DNA from: Silurus meridionalis
Lineage: Eukaryota > Chordata > Actinopteri > Siluriformes > Siluridae
DNA: 64,000 bases
Direction: 5' to 3'
Assembly (NCBI RefSeq): GCF_014805685.1
Contig: NC_060887.1
Location: forward strand, 34,820,463-34,884,462
The position numbers and the translations under genes were made by a program. The notes under the pieces are model-generated. The model did not search any database. It was not told where the DNA came from and worked only from the letters and a program-made list of their open reading frames with translations. Of this stretch, positions 25,310 through 37,849 are shown piece by piece. Position 1 is the stretch's first letter, and every line of letters begins with the position of its first letter.

Positions 25310-26930
25310 GCTCCAAAATCAGTGGCCGAGTAAAGACATCATTAACAAGATTTGATTACATCTCTGACTTTTGTGAGCAGTGTAGTGTCTTCACAAGCCG
25401 GGGAGTTTAAAGTAGATTGAGTTGTTTATTCCCCCATATATTATTTTATATTAAATTGGAATAAATCTATTAAATCTCCACTCTGCTTTTTACACACAAA
25501 TCACCTCCCAGATGGATGAAAACGATAACAACTGACCTGTGTGGCTTTTAAAATTCCTGCACTTTTATTTTACTGATCTTGTATTAGCCTTCGATATCAT
25601 TTTACCTGCTGCATGAGAGGACGAATGTGATCACAGACCTGCCTGGCAATTCCTAGTCCTGGCATGTCAACATCAAATACTTCTTTAATTGACTCTGAAT
25701 CGCACTTAGTGTGGTGAGTAGAGTTGGGAACGGGATATTATGAACTGTCAGTTCGCATTTAGGACCAAATTTGCCCTGGGATTTGAAGAAGCAATGAGGA
25801 ACAGGACAGAGAGAGGAGGGGGAAGTGGGTGAAGAGAAAAAGGTGAATGGAGGGAAGGAGAGAGAGTGGGAAAAAAATATAGAGAGAAAATTGAGTAAAC
25901 ATCCTTTTAAAGTCTTTAGTATTAATATTTCAGAAGTCTTGTATCCTAAATATAGTCCTATATCTGCTTCATTTATATGAGCTGTTATGAAATCTATCTC
26001 GTCCTTGAACCAGGTTTTGTGAAGATGCCTTCAGCATCCTCATTCTTGCTCTTTTTAAACGCTGTTTAAAAAAAAAAAGTAAAAATCGGCACGTTTGGTT
26101 TTTTTCCAGGACGTGTCATTGAGGCCTGGTTAATCAAGCAGTTTTTATATTTCGCTTTGTATGTTTCTTCCACACTCCTGCCTGTCTTTTATTTCCAAGC
26201 CATTCTCAGAGAAACCCAGGCATACGCCATGCTACAACTTATGTTTTACCATGTCTGCAAACATCACAGCACAACCAAAGCATGGAAGAATGACAGATCG
26301 GCCTTTCAATATGTACTGACAAACAAATTAGTGAGGAGACGCTGTGTGCTGAATAACTGATGCGGTGAGCGCTGTGGTACGGAACCAGTGATAGGGAAGA
26401 GAAAGAGAAAATAGCCGTGCCCCATCTGGGCCGGAGAGGAATCAGTGCATTGGTGATTTCTGTGCTCGTACGTTCGAGTGAATCCTCAGGACTGATTACA
26501 CATGTCAGACTGGCAGATGCAAATAAATAGCAGGCGGAATCAAACCTTCAAGATGTACAGAGCCAGAGCAGATGGTGATAAACTAATGTAGATCATTTTT
26601 ACAGTGCAAACAGGCAGGGGAAAGTATATCTGATCGAATGTGATTTCAACATTTTACACAACTTGCACATCGACGTCATGTGATGTCATGAATAATGTGC
26701 TATAAATCAGGCCACGTTTTCTGAAAATCGTGGGCAGAAATCGTGTTTAAAATCATGTGAACATAAAGGAATCTGTAAAAAAAATCTATGAGTAATATAG
26801 AAACATAAAGGACTCATGAAAAAAATAACCTGAACATAAAATACATCATTTAAAAAATAATAATAATAAATGAGTAAAAGAAGCGTGTACAAAAAAAAAA
26901 AATCACTTTTGAACATAAATGTTCACATTC
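25310..26930. other. no recognised gene
   Basis: Unique-looking sequence; purine-rich tract at 25,795-25,885. Open frame 26,157-26,360 shows no domain. Confidence 0.45.
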
Positions 26931-26936
26931 GAGAGT

Positions 26937-27260
26937 AATAGAATTTAATTCAGTTTTATTTGTATAGTGCTTTTAATAATAGACATCGTCCCCAAACAGC
27001 TTTACAGAGATAAATCGTTTACAAAAATATATTTTATCAGCACAAATCAGTCTCTTTAAGTTTATCCCTAATGAGTGAGCCAGTGGTGACTATAGCAAGG
27101 AAAAAACTACTTCCTGAAAAGGTAAGAGGAAGAAATCTTTAAAGGAACCAGACTCCAAAATTCATTATAGTTCCATCATTGTTGACTTTATCAACTGTTC
27201 CTAAATAAACCTTTGAGTTGAGTGTAAAACTGGCCATTGCAGACCTAAGACATTGTAGAA
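26937..27260 (+). mobile_element. dispersed repeat family A copy
   Basis: AATAGAATTTAATTCAGTTT, TATAGTGCTTTTAATAATAG, AGCTTTACAGAGATAAATCG, GAGCCAGTGGTGACTATAGC, then AGGAAGAAATC and GGAACCAGAC. Confidence 0.75.
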
Positions 27261-27439
27261 TCATTTTGAAAACCTGGAAAAGCATCAGGTCGAAATAATC
27301 ATGTAAACATAAATAAATAAATGTTTTTTACATGGGCATAAATTGTAAAAATAAATTATACAAATATGAGCAAATAATGTTTCAAAATTACCTAAGCAAA
27401 TAAATCATATAATAAGATGTTAGCGGATTTTCACAAAAT

Positions 27440-27573
<134 letters not shown>

Positions 27574-28219
27574 CACACATGAATTGAAACAAATAAATCA
27601 TGTTAAATGCCAGAGTACACAAATTTATGATTTTTCATTTTGCATTTATTTTTATTTTTTCAACACTAATCATTTACATTAGTGTTAAAAGCATTAATCA
27701 TGTTTTTGTGAAAAGAAATAATGAATAATGTTAGTTATAAGTCAGAATAAATGAAGTGAAAATGAATGGATCATGCAAAACTCTGTCAAAATAAATGTAT
27801 TTTATTAGAGTCACACATGAAAAGCAATGAATCGTGGGAGCGGGAAAAAAGTAATGAAAACTAAACAAAGCCACACGCTCTTTTCGCACTGCAATATGGG
27901 AAAAAAAGGAATGTGTGAAACAAAAAGTGACATGTCTAATACTTACATGTGTATATTTCATATTTTACATCTGAATCATGTGAGGTGTGTGACTTTCTGT
28001 GGAGGGGGATGTGTTTCAGAGCGAGGAGAACGAGGTGATGACTGAGAAATGAGAGAGCGGTGACATGAAAACGGCGTGGAGGAGTTCAAACAGAGAGAGT
28101 CGGAAATGTGTGAGCGGAGCAGAACGAGAAAATTGAAACGATGTAGAGGGAAAAAAATAGAAAAAGGTTTCTGTTTTGGGTCAGATGCAGGAAATAGAGT
28201 GTGAGGAAAAAAGTTGAAG

Positions 28220-28243
28220 TGCGTGTGTGTGTGTGTGTGTGTG
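28220..28243. repeat. (GT)n microsatellite
   Basis: About 12 GT units. Confidence 0.9.
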
Positions 28244-28554
28244 TTTCTGATTCCAAGACTTGTCTCGAATGGTCTCGAAGTTTGGATCCTGATAGCAATA
28301 CTGCACTGTAATAATAAAGGTAGTGTAGCAGGACCTGGTCTTTAGTTGTTTGCTCTGGTGTTCATGTGGATTATTTGTGAAGGGTGCACTATATCCACAC
28401 GTGGCTCAGTTTTTTCACACTCAGCGTGCTTCCACATAAAATCCGTAAAGATTTGCACTTCCTAAAAATAGCTTGTGCCAAATGAAGTTTTTGTTTTCTT
28501 TGTAGTGTTAAATCTCACTTAGATACTGTACATTTATACTCAAAAACTGGCAAC

Positions 28555-28555
<1 letters not shown>

Positions 28556-28653
<98 letters not shown>
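28556..28653. repeat. (GATA)n microsatellite
   Basis: About 24 uninterrupted GATA units. Confidence 0.95.
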
Positions 28654-28724
28654 AGTTTCCATCAGTGAACAATTATCAGTTGATAAAATCAACAATGATA
28701 GAATTATAATAAATTAACTTTCCA

Positions 28725-28962
28725 CCAGATGAAGATGGGTTCTCTTTTGGTTCTTCTCGAGGTTTCTTCCTCATACTATCTAAGAAAGATTTTTCCTATT
28801 GTCACCTCTGGCTCACTTATTAGGAATAAATACATGTATACATTTCATAACCTGCTTATCTCTGTAAAGCTGCAGACAATGTCCATTGTTAAAAGTGCGA
28901 TTTGAATTGATTTGAATTGAATATTTGTAATATATTAATTTCTGTAAAGATGCTTTGGCTTA
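28725..28962 (-). mobile_element. dispersed repeat family A copy
   Basis: Reverse complement of the family words: GAGGTTTCTTCCTCATACTA, TCTCTGTAAAGCTGC and TCCATTGTTAAAAGTGC, ending in repeated GAATTGATTT. Confidence 0.75.
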
Positions 28963-28964
28963 AT

Positions 28965-30140
28965 GTCCTTTGTTGAAAATGCTATAAAAATTTAAACTGA
29001 ATTGAATACACGACTAACTATTAAACCTACTATAAAAATAAGTGTAATCAATAAGCATATTAGCATAGACCTAGCATTCTTATTTGCAAAATCACATTAT
29101 TTTTATCACGAAGATGCCCTTTCAATCTGTGATGGATTTGTGCTCGTGTGTTGAGGAGGGAAAGCAATTTTTCCTTCCTCCATCACACATGAAACAGATC
29201 TCACACACCTCCAGATGAAGCGCTTAACACCTGGGGCTGCTCAGGCATTTGTTTCGGAAAGATATTAAAGCAATTCTGAAAAAGTTATGATGTCTGATCA
29301 TATATGCAGAGATTTTTTTCTCATTTTATGCAACTCATCCAGAAGTGTGTTTTTCAGAAACGCAGCCGCACCTGCCTCAGATATCGAGTCAGCGCTAGCA
29401 TGTTAGCACCTTTGACTGTGTGGTTCTCATGCATATTCAGTCAGGGAAGAGAATCTACACACCGCAGTCGATTATTTATTGCTTCATTCCTATGACAGGT
29501 GAGGAAGGATTTGAGATTGAGATATGAGCAAGGTGTTAGAAGATCTGAGCTCTACTACCACTTTGGCACTACTTATTACCAAGTATTTTTACTTTTTTTT
29601 TTTTCTGCTTTGTTAAATCTTTGATTTTGAATCACAGTTTGAGGCTGAACACTTAGCTCTTGACTGCATGCTGATTGTCAGAGCAACCTTAAGTTCTGGT
29701 AGCTGGAATGAATCAGACAGGACCACCTGCAATGACACAGGACCTATCGAGTACTAATGCACCCTGATTTATTTATCCTAGCCATATTTTGGTGCCACGA
29801 CATTAGAAAGCTTTTACAGGAAAACCTTGCAAAAGGGTTTCTCGTGTTTCCTGTGGTGTGCGGTTGTTCGGCATTGTCTATGAATAGAAAGAAAGGCGAG
29901 GTTGAGAATCTACTTTTATTCATAGATACTCAGAGATGTCTCTCTTGGGGTTAAAAAAGCCCACAACATAATTATGTTCTCATCACATTCCTGAGAAAAG
30001 TGGTCCTTGTTCCTGGAGACTTTTCTTTTCGGAAAAGTTCCAGTTACAAAGCGCTAACACTGGAATTTCCTTCCATTAATGTGAAATAAACATCCTGATA
30101 TTCTGATTTAAAACTTGTCCAAATATTACTACATAAACAA
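28965..30140. other. no recognised gene
   Basis: Unique-looking sequence with no exon signal or named repeat. Confidence 0.45.
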
Positions 30141-30145
30141 TAATG

Positions 30146-30560
30146 TATACAGAGTGATAGAAGAGTATCTGCAAGAGTGAAAGGGAACGTGTATAGGACT
30201 GTGTATGGATTAGAGACAGTGCATTGAGTAAAAGACAGGAGGTGAAGCTGGAGGTAGCAGAGCTGAAGATGCTGAGATTTTCATTGGGAGTGACGACGAT
30301 GGACAGGATTAGAAATGAGTTTATTAGAGAAACCGTGCAGGTGTAGGACGTTTTCGAGACACGGTGAGAGAGGTGAGATTGTAATGGTTTGGTCATGTGC
30401 AGAGGAGGGACATGGGGTATATGAAGCGGTAGAAGAATGCTGAGGATTGAGCCTCCAGGGCAGAAGGAAAAGATGGAGGGCAAGCAGGAGGGTTATGGAT
30501 ATGGTGAGGAAAGAGATGCAGGTGGTTGGTTTGAAAGGGGCAGATGTAGAGGACAGGGGT
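30146..30560 (+). pseudogene. LINE reverse-transcriptase C-terminus relic
   Basis: Frames read RVIEEYLQE, KTGGEAGGSRAEDAEIF-type shifts of the family line LEVAELKMLRFSL, then RIRNEF-, GHVQRR- and MDMVRKEMQVVG-like words. Many frameshifts. Family B Tc1-like sequence follows directly. Confidence 0.7.
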
Positions 30561-30619
30561 CTCCACAGCAGCTCATCCATCTCCATACAACCCTAAAAGG
30601 AGCAGCTGAAAGAAGCATC

Positions 30620-31005
30620 AGACTTTTCCAGCCATATGTGATTCTTCCTCAAACTGTTACCACAAAGTTAAAGGCTGAAGCACAGCCAGCACCATGAAGA
30701 AATGCTTTACATGGGTTGAAACCAAACACTATTGAACACCTTTGGGAAGGATGTGAACACTGAATGCACCCCAGGCCTCCTCATCTCACTGACATCAGTA
30801 CCTGACTTTACTAACACACCAGTGGCTGAATGAATCTCACACAAATCTCCACAAGGACACTCTAAAACCTAGTGAAACATCTCAGAAGAGTGGAGGTTAT
30901 TATAACAGCAAATGGCGACTAATTGTGGAATGGGATGTTCAAAAATTACATTGGAATCTGATGGTCAGGTGTCCACAAAGTTATCTATATTTGTGTGTAT
31001 ATACT
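30620..31005 (+). mobile_element. Tc1/mariner-like copy, family B
   Basis: Starts ACTTTTCCAGCCATATGTGA and ends in GGTCAGGTGTCCACAAAGTT, the family's terminal region; GACTTTACTAACACACCAGT inside. Transposase relic with stops. Confidence 0.78.
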
Positions 31006-31009
31006 GGGT

Positions 31010-31540
31010 GTATAATCCACAGCTGAATTTATAGACAGAGCAGATGTAATAGAAATGAATACAAAATGGTAGAAAATCTGATAACCAGATTTAAGAATTC
31101 ACGTGTACTGTTGTATAAATATTATTATCAAGAGGTTAGAAGTCGTTTCTGGTTTTGCTGAATCCTTGTTAATGTACTTCTGATTTATATAAAGAGGAGA
31201 GAAGCAGGAAGGAAAAATCCAGACTCGAAGCTGTACACATCCTCCTTAAAAGAACTTGTTGCGCTCCTGGAACGAATGCAACCTTTTATGCTTTTTATTG
31301 TATTATGCAATTTTAAGTCCGCCTTGAGCTGAGATTTTCCACAGAGAACCTCTTGATTTGCTGAGCATCGTGAAGAACATGCTGCTCTGACTGCCTTATT
31401 GAAAGTGTTCCTCCCACCCACTCCAAACCCATAGCCTCGGGCCTGCAAGAATCTCTCCACCATGACACTCGATACAGACAAGCACAAAAGCCACGCTCAT
31501 TACACTAATTGAATCATGAGGAGGTGTGTTGGATTGGGGT
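31010..31540. other. no recognised feature
   Basis: Unique-looking sequence without exon signals. Confidence 0.45.
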
Positions 31541-31546
31541 TTTTTT

Positions 31547-31595
31547 TATGCATGTGCACGCGCACGCGTGCGTGCGTGCGTGTGTGTGTGTGTGT
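31547..31595. repeat. 49-bp alternating purine-pyrimidine tract (CG/TG)
   Basis: Every step alternates purine and pyrimidine: TATGCATGTGCACG, then CGCACGCGTGCGTGCG, then (TG)n. Such tracts are the best known Z-DNA formers. Confidence 0.8.
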
Positions 31596-31772
31596 CGACT
31601 GGTTGGGTGTAAGATTAGGACCTGTGCCCACTGAAGAAAGCAGCAGCTAGAGCACTCAAACCTCTGCACTTGGCATGGAGCAGAGAAACCCATGCAAAGC
31701 AGATGGTGGGATTTTTTTTCTGTATTCTGCAAAGCTAATCAGGTGCTAAATATGAGCTCGTCTTCTCTATTT

Positions 31773-32226
31773 AGCGAACCACTAAGCTGGTGTATGCAGA
31801 ATCTGTCAGAGGAAAGAAAAACTCTTCAATCTCGTCATCTGTCAGTAACGTTAATACAATTACTGTAACACTTTAACGCTACCTTCGCACCAGTGACAAA
31901 GTGACAAAATAAGCATTTATTCCAGACGTACATACATGCTCAGCTTCCAACAACTAGGGAGATCTTGCTATTCTCACTCAAGTATATAATTCAATATATA
32001 TATATATATATATATACTTGAGTGAGAATAGCAAGATCTCCCTAGTTGTTGGAAGCTGAGCATGTATGTACGTCTGGAATAAATGCTTATTTTGTCACTT
32101 TGTCACTGGTGCGAAGGTAGCGTTAAAGTGTTACAGTAATTGTATTAACGTTACTGACAGATGACGAGATTGAAGAGTTTTTCTTTCCTCTGACAGATTC
32201 TGCATACACCAGCTTAGTGGTTCGCT
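31773..32226. repeat. perfect inverted repeat, 2 x 216 bp, 22-bp AT loop
   Basis: 31773-31988 is the exact reverse complement of 32011-32226; I compared the arms end to end and found no mismatch. The spacer is ATTCAA plus (TA)8. The word AAGTATATAATT stands both at the inner border (31980) and just outside the right arm (32235). Arms contain no recognised gene or transposon ends. A transcript would form a long bulge-free duplex. Confidence 0.93.
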
Positions 32227-32237
32227 TATATTCAAAG

Positions 32238-32241
32238 TATA

Positions 32242-32317
<76 letters not shown>

Positions 32318-32320
32318 ATT
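32238..32320. repeat. (TA)n-(TG)n-(TA)n compound microsatellite
   Basis: AT units, about 13 TG units, then AT units, next to the palindrome. Confidence 0.92.
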
Positions 32321-32667
32321 CTTAGTGCACTTGCACTTTCTCATTTGCACATTGCACACACATTTCTATTGTTATACTTAATCAACAGCTCATGCACATT
32401 TTTCTGTACATTATTTTATGTGTACATATCGTGTACATATCATATTTTGACATGCTTTACCGTACATATACTTACATATTTATCTGCACTTGTCAATTTG
32501 CACAGTTGCTACTATTTGCACTTCTGGTAGATGCTTAACTGCATATTGTTGCTCTCTCACATGCAGGTTACATTGGTTTCTATGGAACAAACTACGCAAT
32601 TTAATGGTATTTTCTTTGACCAAATGATGAAGGGTGTAGGAACAAAAATGTAACTCTTGTCGTCTGA

Positions 32668-32835
32668 AGGTGGTAGGTCAGTGGCATTGGACTCTGGATC
32701 GGAAGGTCATGAGTTCAAATCCAAGCACCACCAAGCTGCCACTGCTGAGTTGTAATCTGTTTAGTAACTGCTCAGTTGTACGTCGCTCTGGAGAACAGCA
32801 TCTGCCAAATGCTGTGAATATGAATGTAAATCTGG
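32668..32835 (+). mobile_element. tRNA-like SINE
   Basis: GGTGGTAGGTCAGTGGCATT (A-box-like), GTCATGAGTTCAAATCCAAG (B-box-like), CTCAGTTGTACGTCGCTCTG and tail CATCTGCCAAATGCTGTGAA. Confidence 0.7.
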
Positions 32836-32839
32836 GCAG

Positions 32840-34100
32840 TTTGTTTCGTTAAACATTCAGCTATGAGTCTTGTGAAACTTGCCATCTCAGTGGAGTTCAA
32901 TAGAAACATTGGAGTCCATCCTGGATCTAGGGGCACAAGCACAGATTTAAAATTAGGGGCAATAATTGATCATTTTGACCTAAACAACCAAAGAAACTCA
33001 ACCTTTCCTCTCACAAAATGTATATCATACTATGTTATTTTAAAATGCTTTCTAAAGTAATGGCACCCCAGATAATGACGGAATATGAAGAAATCTGTGA
33101 CATGCACACTTTTTTCCCAGACCAGGATACATTTTACACACAGGATACATTTTAATCGGCAGTAAAAGTTTGGTAATTAATTATATAGATATGCTATTGC
33201 AAAAACTATCATCCATACAGTTTAGTATTAAAGGCTTCTAATATGTTTTGATTGCCTGAATGTTTGGACGCATTGCGAGAAAGCCAAGCGGAGAAAAAGC
33301 CGTGCATGAATTTTGTGCTGTTCAATGTTGTCATTGGCTCGCCTTATCATTCTAGCAGCTAATTTGTCGACTAAATTTACAAACAGTCTGGTCTGACAGA
33401 TTGTCTTTCCGCCTGTGTCTTGTTTTGCTTAGTGTATAACGGCTACAAGAAAATTATGAGGTAGAGTTTATAAAGAAAGAAGCCGTTGGCAGGGAGAACA
33501 ATGAACTTATGACGTCCGGGTGGGTGGACGTAGGCAAAAATTAGCTGTTTTTAAGCCAAAACAAAACGCCGGCAGGGTTGACTGACTGTAAGGAGAAGTA
33601 ATATCTGGTGTCACGCACACTTATTCTATATCCAGATACCTCCCTAATGTGCTGTACGTCAAGTCTGTTATGCAAACCTATAATTTCTGAAAGTCAAGCA
33701 AGAAAGTGATTAATGCAAACAAAATGGCCTTAATTAGCTTTAAATAAACGTGTAGTCTGATCAGAAACGTGTTTAAGGCTTTACAGGTGCAGTTATGGCA
33801 GGTATGTATTGGTTTGTCATTTTTTTCCATGTTTTCACAAAACAAATCTTCACATTTAAAGCAAATTCCAGTCTTTAAACTGATGCCATGTTTATATTCA
33901 TATTCGTAAATATACAAGGAGCTGTCAGTACTAGAGGTTTTAGGAAAGGTTACTGAGAACTATTATATACAGTAAATACAATAATTTCAAGTACTAATAA
34001 AGCAAAAAATGAAGAGTTTTCTATCAGAAGGAAAAATATTTACAACTAAATTATTATTAGTAGTAGTAGTATTTCTTTTAATTGGGAATTCTGTAAAACT
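32840..34100. other. no recognised feature
   Basis: Unique-looking, AT-rich; no exon or named repeat. Confidence 0.45.
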
Positions 34101-34107
34101 GCTCCAC

Positions 34108-34114
34108 AAACAAA

Positions 34115-34160
<46 letters not shown>
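34108..34160. repeat. (AAAT)n microsatellite
   Basis: About 13 AAAT units. Confidence 0.92.
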
Positions 34161-34161
<1 letters not shown>

Positions 34162-34164
34162 CTG

Positions 34165-34703
34165 CCTTGCAGAATTTTACTGGATTTGAATATTACTATA
34201 AATATACATATACTTATTTTAATTAATTATTACAATATATTACTATTATTATATTGGATATTACTATTATAAATGATCATGAATTATCTATTCATGGATA
34301 CTTAAAAATTACATATAATTACAGTCGCAAGTATAAAAAAATGTAAAAAATGTAAACATGTATTTTTGGAAGGGAGCAACATTATCTGCCAATATTATAA
34401 GACATTTGGTACAGCAGTTAATCCACCATGTCCCTAACCAGAATAAAGCAGTAACTAAACATGAATTAATATTTACATAAAAGTATATGTGAGATTCTTA
34501 TATATTTACTATTTGGGTTTTTTTCACAACTTCACAATAATTGTTTTTGTGTCAAATTAATACTCATAATATTCTTATGTGAATATTTAAATTTTTAAAG
34601 ATTCCTAATAGAAAGCAGCCGATACAACAGAAAATCTACTTTCAAACAATGCAGTGTAAATGTTTTATTAAAAGAAAATAAGTAAATAAATATAAATAAA
34701 ATA

Positions 34704-34750
<47 letters not shown>

Positions 34751-35225
34751 ATACAATTAAGAAATTATTAAAAAAAAAAATATGGGAAAGAAATAAATTA
34801 GATTAAATTGTTTAGGGATTTCAAAAATGTTTTCAATTACTATTTTACGCTGAAAAGTTTTTGCATTTTTATTCGGAGCCGAATCGGACAGTTATTTAAC
34901 AAAAATGATAATATCTATATTAGTAGAAAGATATTACAATACAGATGCCCACGATATGAAAAAAAAAAAAATTGTGATATAATTCATGATGATATTAATA
35001 TTATGCATATTCTTATTGCCTAGCAGTAATTTTTTATTATTTTTTTACAAATAATATGAAACTGTATTTGTATAGCAGTTTAAAAAATCACAGTATTTGT
35101 AGGATGCAGTGTACAGATGCAGTGTGACGTTTTTCAGATTCTAAACATGACTATGGTAATGAAGTCTTCCTCAACTGCCACTACAACACTGCTTTTTTTA
35201 TTTATGATGGAGAGAGTGAAAGGTG
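34165..35225. other. very AT-rich, no recognised gene
   Basis: Includes a second (AAAT)n block at 34,675-34,755. The open frame 34,808-35,023 is compositional. Confidence 0.5.
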
Positions 35226-35227
35226 GA

Positions 35228-35231
35228 GAGT

Positions 35232-35268
<37 letters not shown>
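35228..35268. repeat. (GA)n microsatellite
   Basis: About 20 GA units. Confidence 0.9.
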
Positions 35269-35272
<4 letters not shown>

Positions 35273-35565
35273 AATCAATGATTTAATCCACTGGCTGCTT
35301 CAGTAGCATGTCCAGCCCCTCCTTTCTCTTTAACCTCTTTAATCTTTTTGTCTCTCTGCTTTGAAATTGGCCACCCAGCAGGTTTTAATAACTTTTTTAT
35401 TTCTTACATCTCAGTGAAAGTGAAAAAAGTGTGACTGCTCTTTTTCATTGCATGGTCTTTAGGCTGAATGTTTAGGCAGAGCTGTTTGTCTTGTTAGACT
35501 CAATGGGCAGTTAGACAGCAGAGCCTAAAAGCCTCGGGGCCAAACTGTCTATAACAGCTGGTAAA

Positions 35566-35568
<3 letters not shown>

Positions 35569-35621
<53 letters not shown>
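35569..35621. repeat. (GT)n microsatellite
   Basis: About 26 GT units. Confidence 0.95.
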
Positions 35622-35624
<3 letters not shown>

Positions 35625-35835
35625 GGAGGGGGGCTTTAAATACCCTAATTCAGTTTCATTCTCTTATATAACAACACTTAGCTGTTGGACCTCATTTATC
35701 ACACAGCTGTGTGTGATTTGGTTTTTATAGATCAAACTAAAAATCGTCAGGAAAGTGGTAGATGTTGGACTGCTGATTTGAAAGGTCACGACTTGACCCT
35801 CGGCTGTATTAATAAGAGTGTTTTTTTACTTGTCG

Positions 35836-36335
35836 CATGTACAGTGAAATTCTCACTGTTTCGAAGCTGGGTGCAGACATGATACAGCGGGCCTTACTCA
35901 GGGGCCCAAGTGAAGCAGTTTGGTGATCCCAGGGCTTGAACCCCCGACCTTCTGATCAGTAACTCGGGGCCTTAACCCAGGTTTTTACATATCTCGTGAA
36001 ACCGGGAGAGAGCGCAGGGTCAGCCATGATACAGCACCCCTGGATCACAGAGGGTTAAGGGCCTTGCTCAAGGATCTATAGTGACAGCTTAGCAATACTG
36101 TGGCTTAAACCTCCAACCTTCAAATCAGTAGTCCAGAGCCTTAACCACTGTGCGACTACTTCCCAGATTTTCACATATCAGAGCGCAGGGTCAGCTATGA
36201 TATTTGGCTCCAGGATCAGAGATGGTTAGGTGCCTTGCTCAAGGGCCCAACAGTGGCAGCTTGGCAGTGCTGGCTTTTGAACCCCTGATCTTATGATCAG
36301 AGTCATAACCACTGAACTACTACTGCCCCTGAGAG
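35836..36335 (-). mobile_element. three tRNA-like SINE copies in a row
   Basis: Three minus-strand units of 150-180 bp. Each has, on the - strand, GGTTA-type head words near TCAGTGGTTA/ACTGATCAGAAGG, a B-box-like GGTTCAAGCCC, CAAGTGAAGC- or GGGCCCTTGAGCAAGG-type words and GCTGACCCTGCGCTCT. Borders near 35,990 and 36,172. The first unit also has the GAGAATTTCACTGTAC tail. Confidence 0.7.
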
Positions 36336-36500
36336 CCATTGTAGTAGACTATTGATATTAACCACAGTCCAAATCCATCCTCGAAGTTCTTTTGTTGCTC
36401 AGTAACTTTATGGATCTTTAGGCTGTTGATGTGGAATCATCCTGGACTGCACAGTATCTACAGAGAACTTCTTTCTAAAGTGGGATGTCTGGATAAATCA
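36336..36500 (+). mobile_element. dispersed repeat family A, 3' part
   Basis: CCATTGTAGTAGACTATTGA, AGTCCAAATCCATCCTCGAA, TGTTGCTCAGTAACTTTATG, GATGTGGAATCATCCTGGAC, as in 46,750-46,900 and 54,290-54,440. Confidence 0.7.
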
Positions 36501-36504
36501 GGCC

Positions 36505-37205
36505 GATCCGAAAAAACTTTGATTAGTTTGTGTTTAAATACTCCTTCATGTTGTTTTGTGTCAGTGGGCAAATTGACTCGTCCGGTTTCACTGTTGATTA
36601 CAAAGCCATTTTTGTTTAATGTTTACTCGGTTTTGGTGCTTGTTTTTGTTTCTCATTCTGCCGTTTTTTTATTTTTATTTGTATTTTTTTTGGCCGATTG
36701 CTGACCCATTGCCTGTTCTACATTGTTGATTTCGCCTGACCTTTTGGATTTATTTGTTCTAATCCAGCACTTGCATCCGCCTACACTCCTATTTTGTAAA
36801 ATATAGCTTAATAGCTTAATAACTTTTTTTATTTTATTTTTTCAAAATATTTCATAATTATTTTTAGTATGCATTTCATTTCAAATAATTATTTTTTTTT
36901 TTGGGAGAAAACTTTTTCTCCCGAAACCTCTTCCATGTACGTGCTAGACATCGCAGGAAATATTTATCGTGTATTTCATTATCATTTAACAACAGCGCGA
37001 GGTGAAGCATTTGCAGGTACAAATGGAACAGGCTTTCATGCAGGGTACAACGGCGTGAATTCCTGCATCTCCTGCCTACGCTGTGATTCCAACAAAGTGT
37101 TTGTGACATTGGAATATCAGGAAACAGATGTTTGGAAGGAGTGCTTACAGAATCTGTAGCATCCTGCAGTCATGCTGAGACTGAAGCAGCAAGTACACCA
37201 CAACA
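36505..37205. other. unique sequence with open frames on both strands
   Basis: 36,869-37,159 (+) is open for 96 codons and the antisense for 77. No domain, no flanking splice signals that convince. Confidence 0.4.
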
Positions 37206-37207
37206 AA

Positions 37208-37210
<3 letters not shown>

Positions 37211-37271
<61 letters not shown>
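37211..37271. repeat. (GT)n microsatellite
   Basis: About 30 GT units. Confidence 0.95.
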
Positions 37272-37274
<3 letters not shown>

Positions 37275-37275
<1 letters not shown>

Positions 37276-37764
37276 ATACATACATAGACGTATACACACC
37301 CAGTGGAAACTGCATTTATTTTTTCATCCATTACATACAATACATCCACAAAAACATCTGGATAGATTCAGCATAGAAAGATTTGTCAGATTTAAATCAT
37401 CCTAGGACAGCCTGCTTCACTTCATCATCAAGAAGGAACCATCACGACTGGGATCATCACTGACGGACGTACAGTCATCTTTAAAACATTTACACCATTC
37501 ATTACTGCATGTCTCATCACCCTACTGTGCTTGAAGTCTTATGTAGATATATGCGTTTTATGTTTTACGCCTTCGTTTACAAGGAAATTCATCACCCTAC
37601 GCTGTTTCACACACTGGCACTGTTGCCTGCCATCTTGACATGTGTAGCGCCTGTCAGTAATAGGACACACTAGTCACTTACTACTGTGTGTAGTATCACC
37701 ACGCTGGCATCCATTTCTATTTTTATTTGTGAAATAAAAACTTGAACACCCCTTGAATATACAG

Positions 37765-37765
<1 letters not shown>
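37275..37765. other. no recognised feature
   Basis: Nothing recognised. Confidence 0.4.

Positions 37766-37767
<2 letters not shown>

Positions 37768-37846
<79 letters not shown>
37768..37846. repeat. (TA)n microsatellite at the end of a Tc1 copy
   Basis: TA units run straight into the CAGTGAGG terminal repeat at 37,847. Confidence 0.93.
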
Positions 37847-37849
<3 letters not shown>

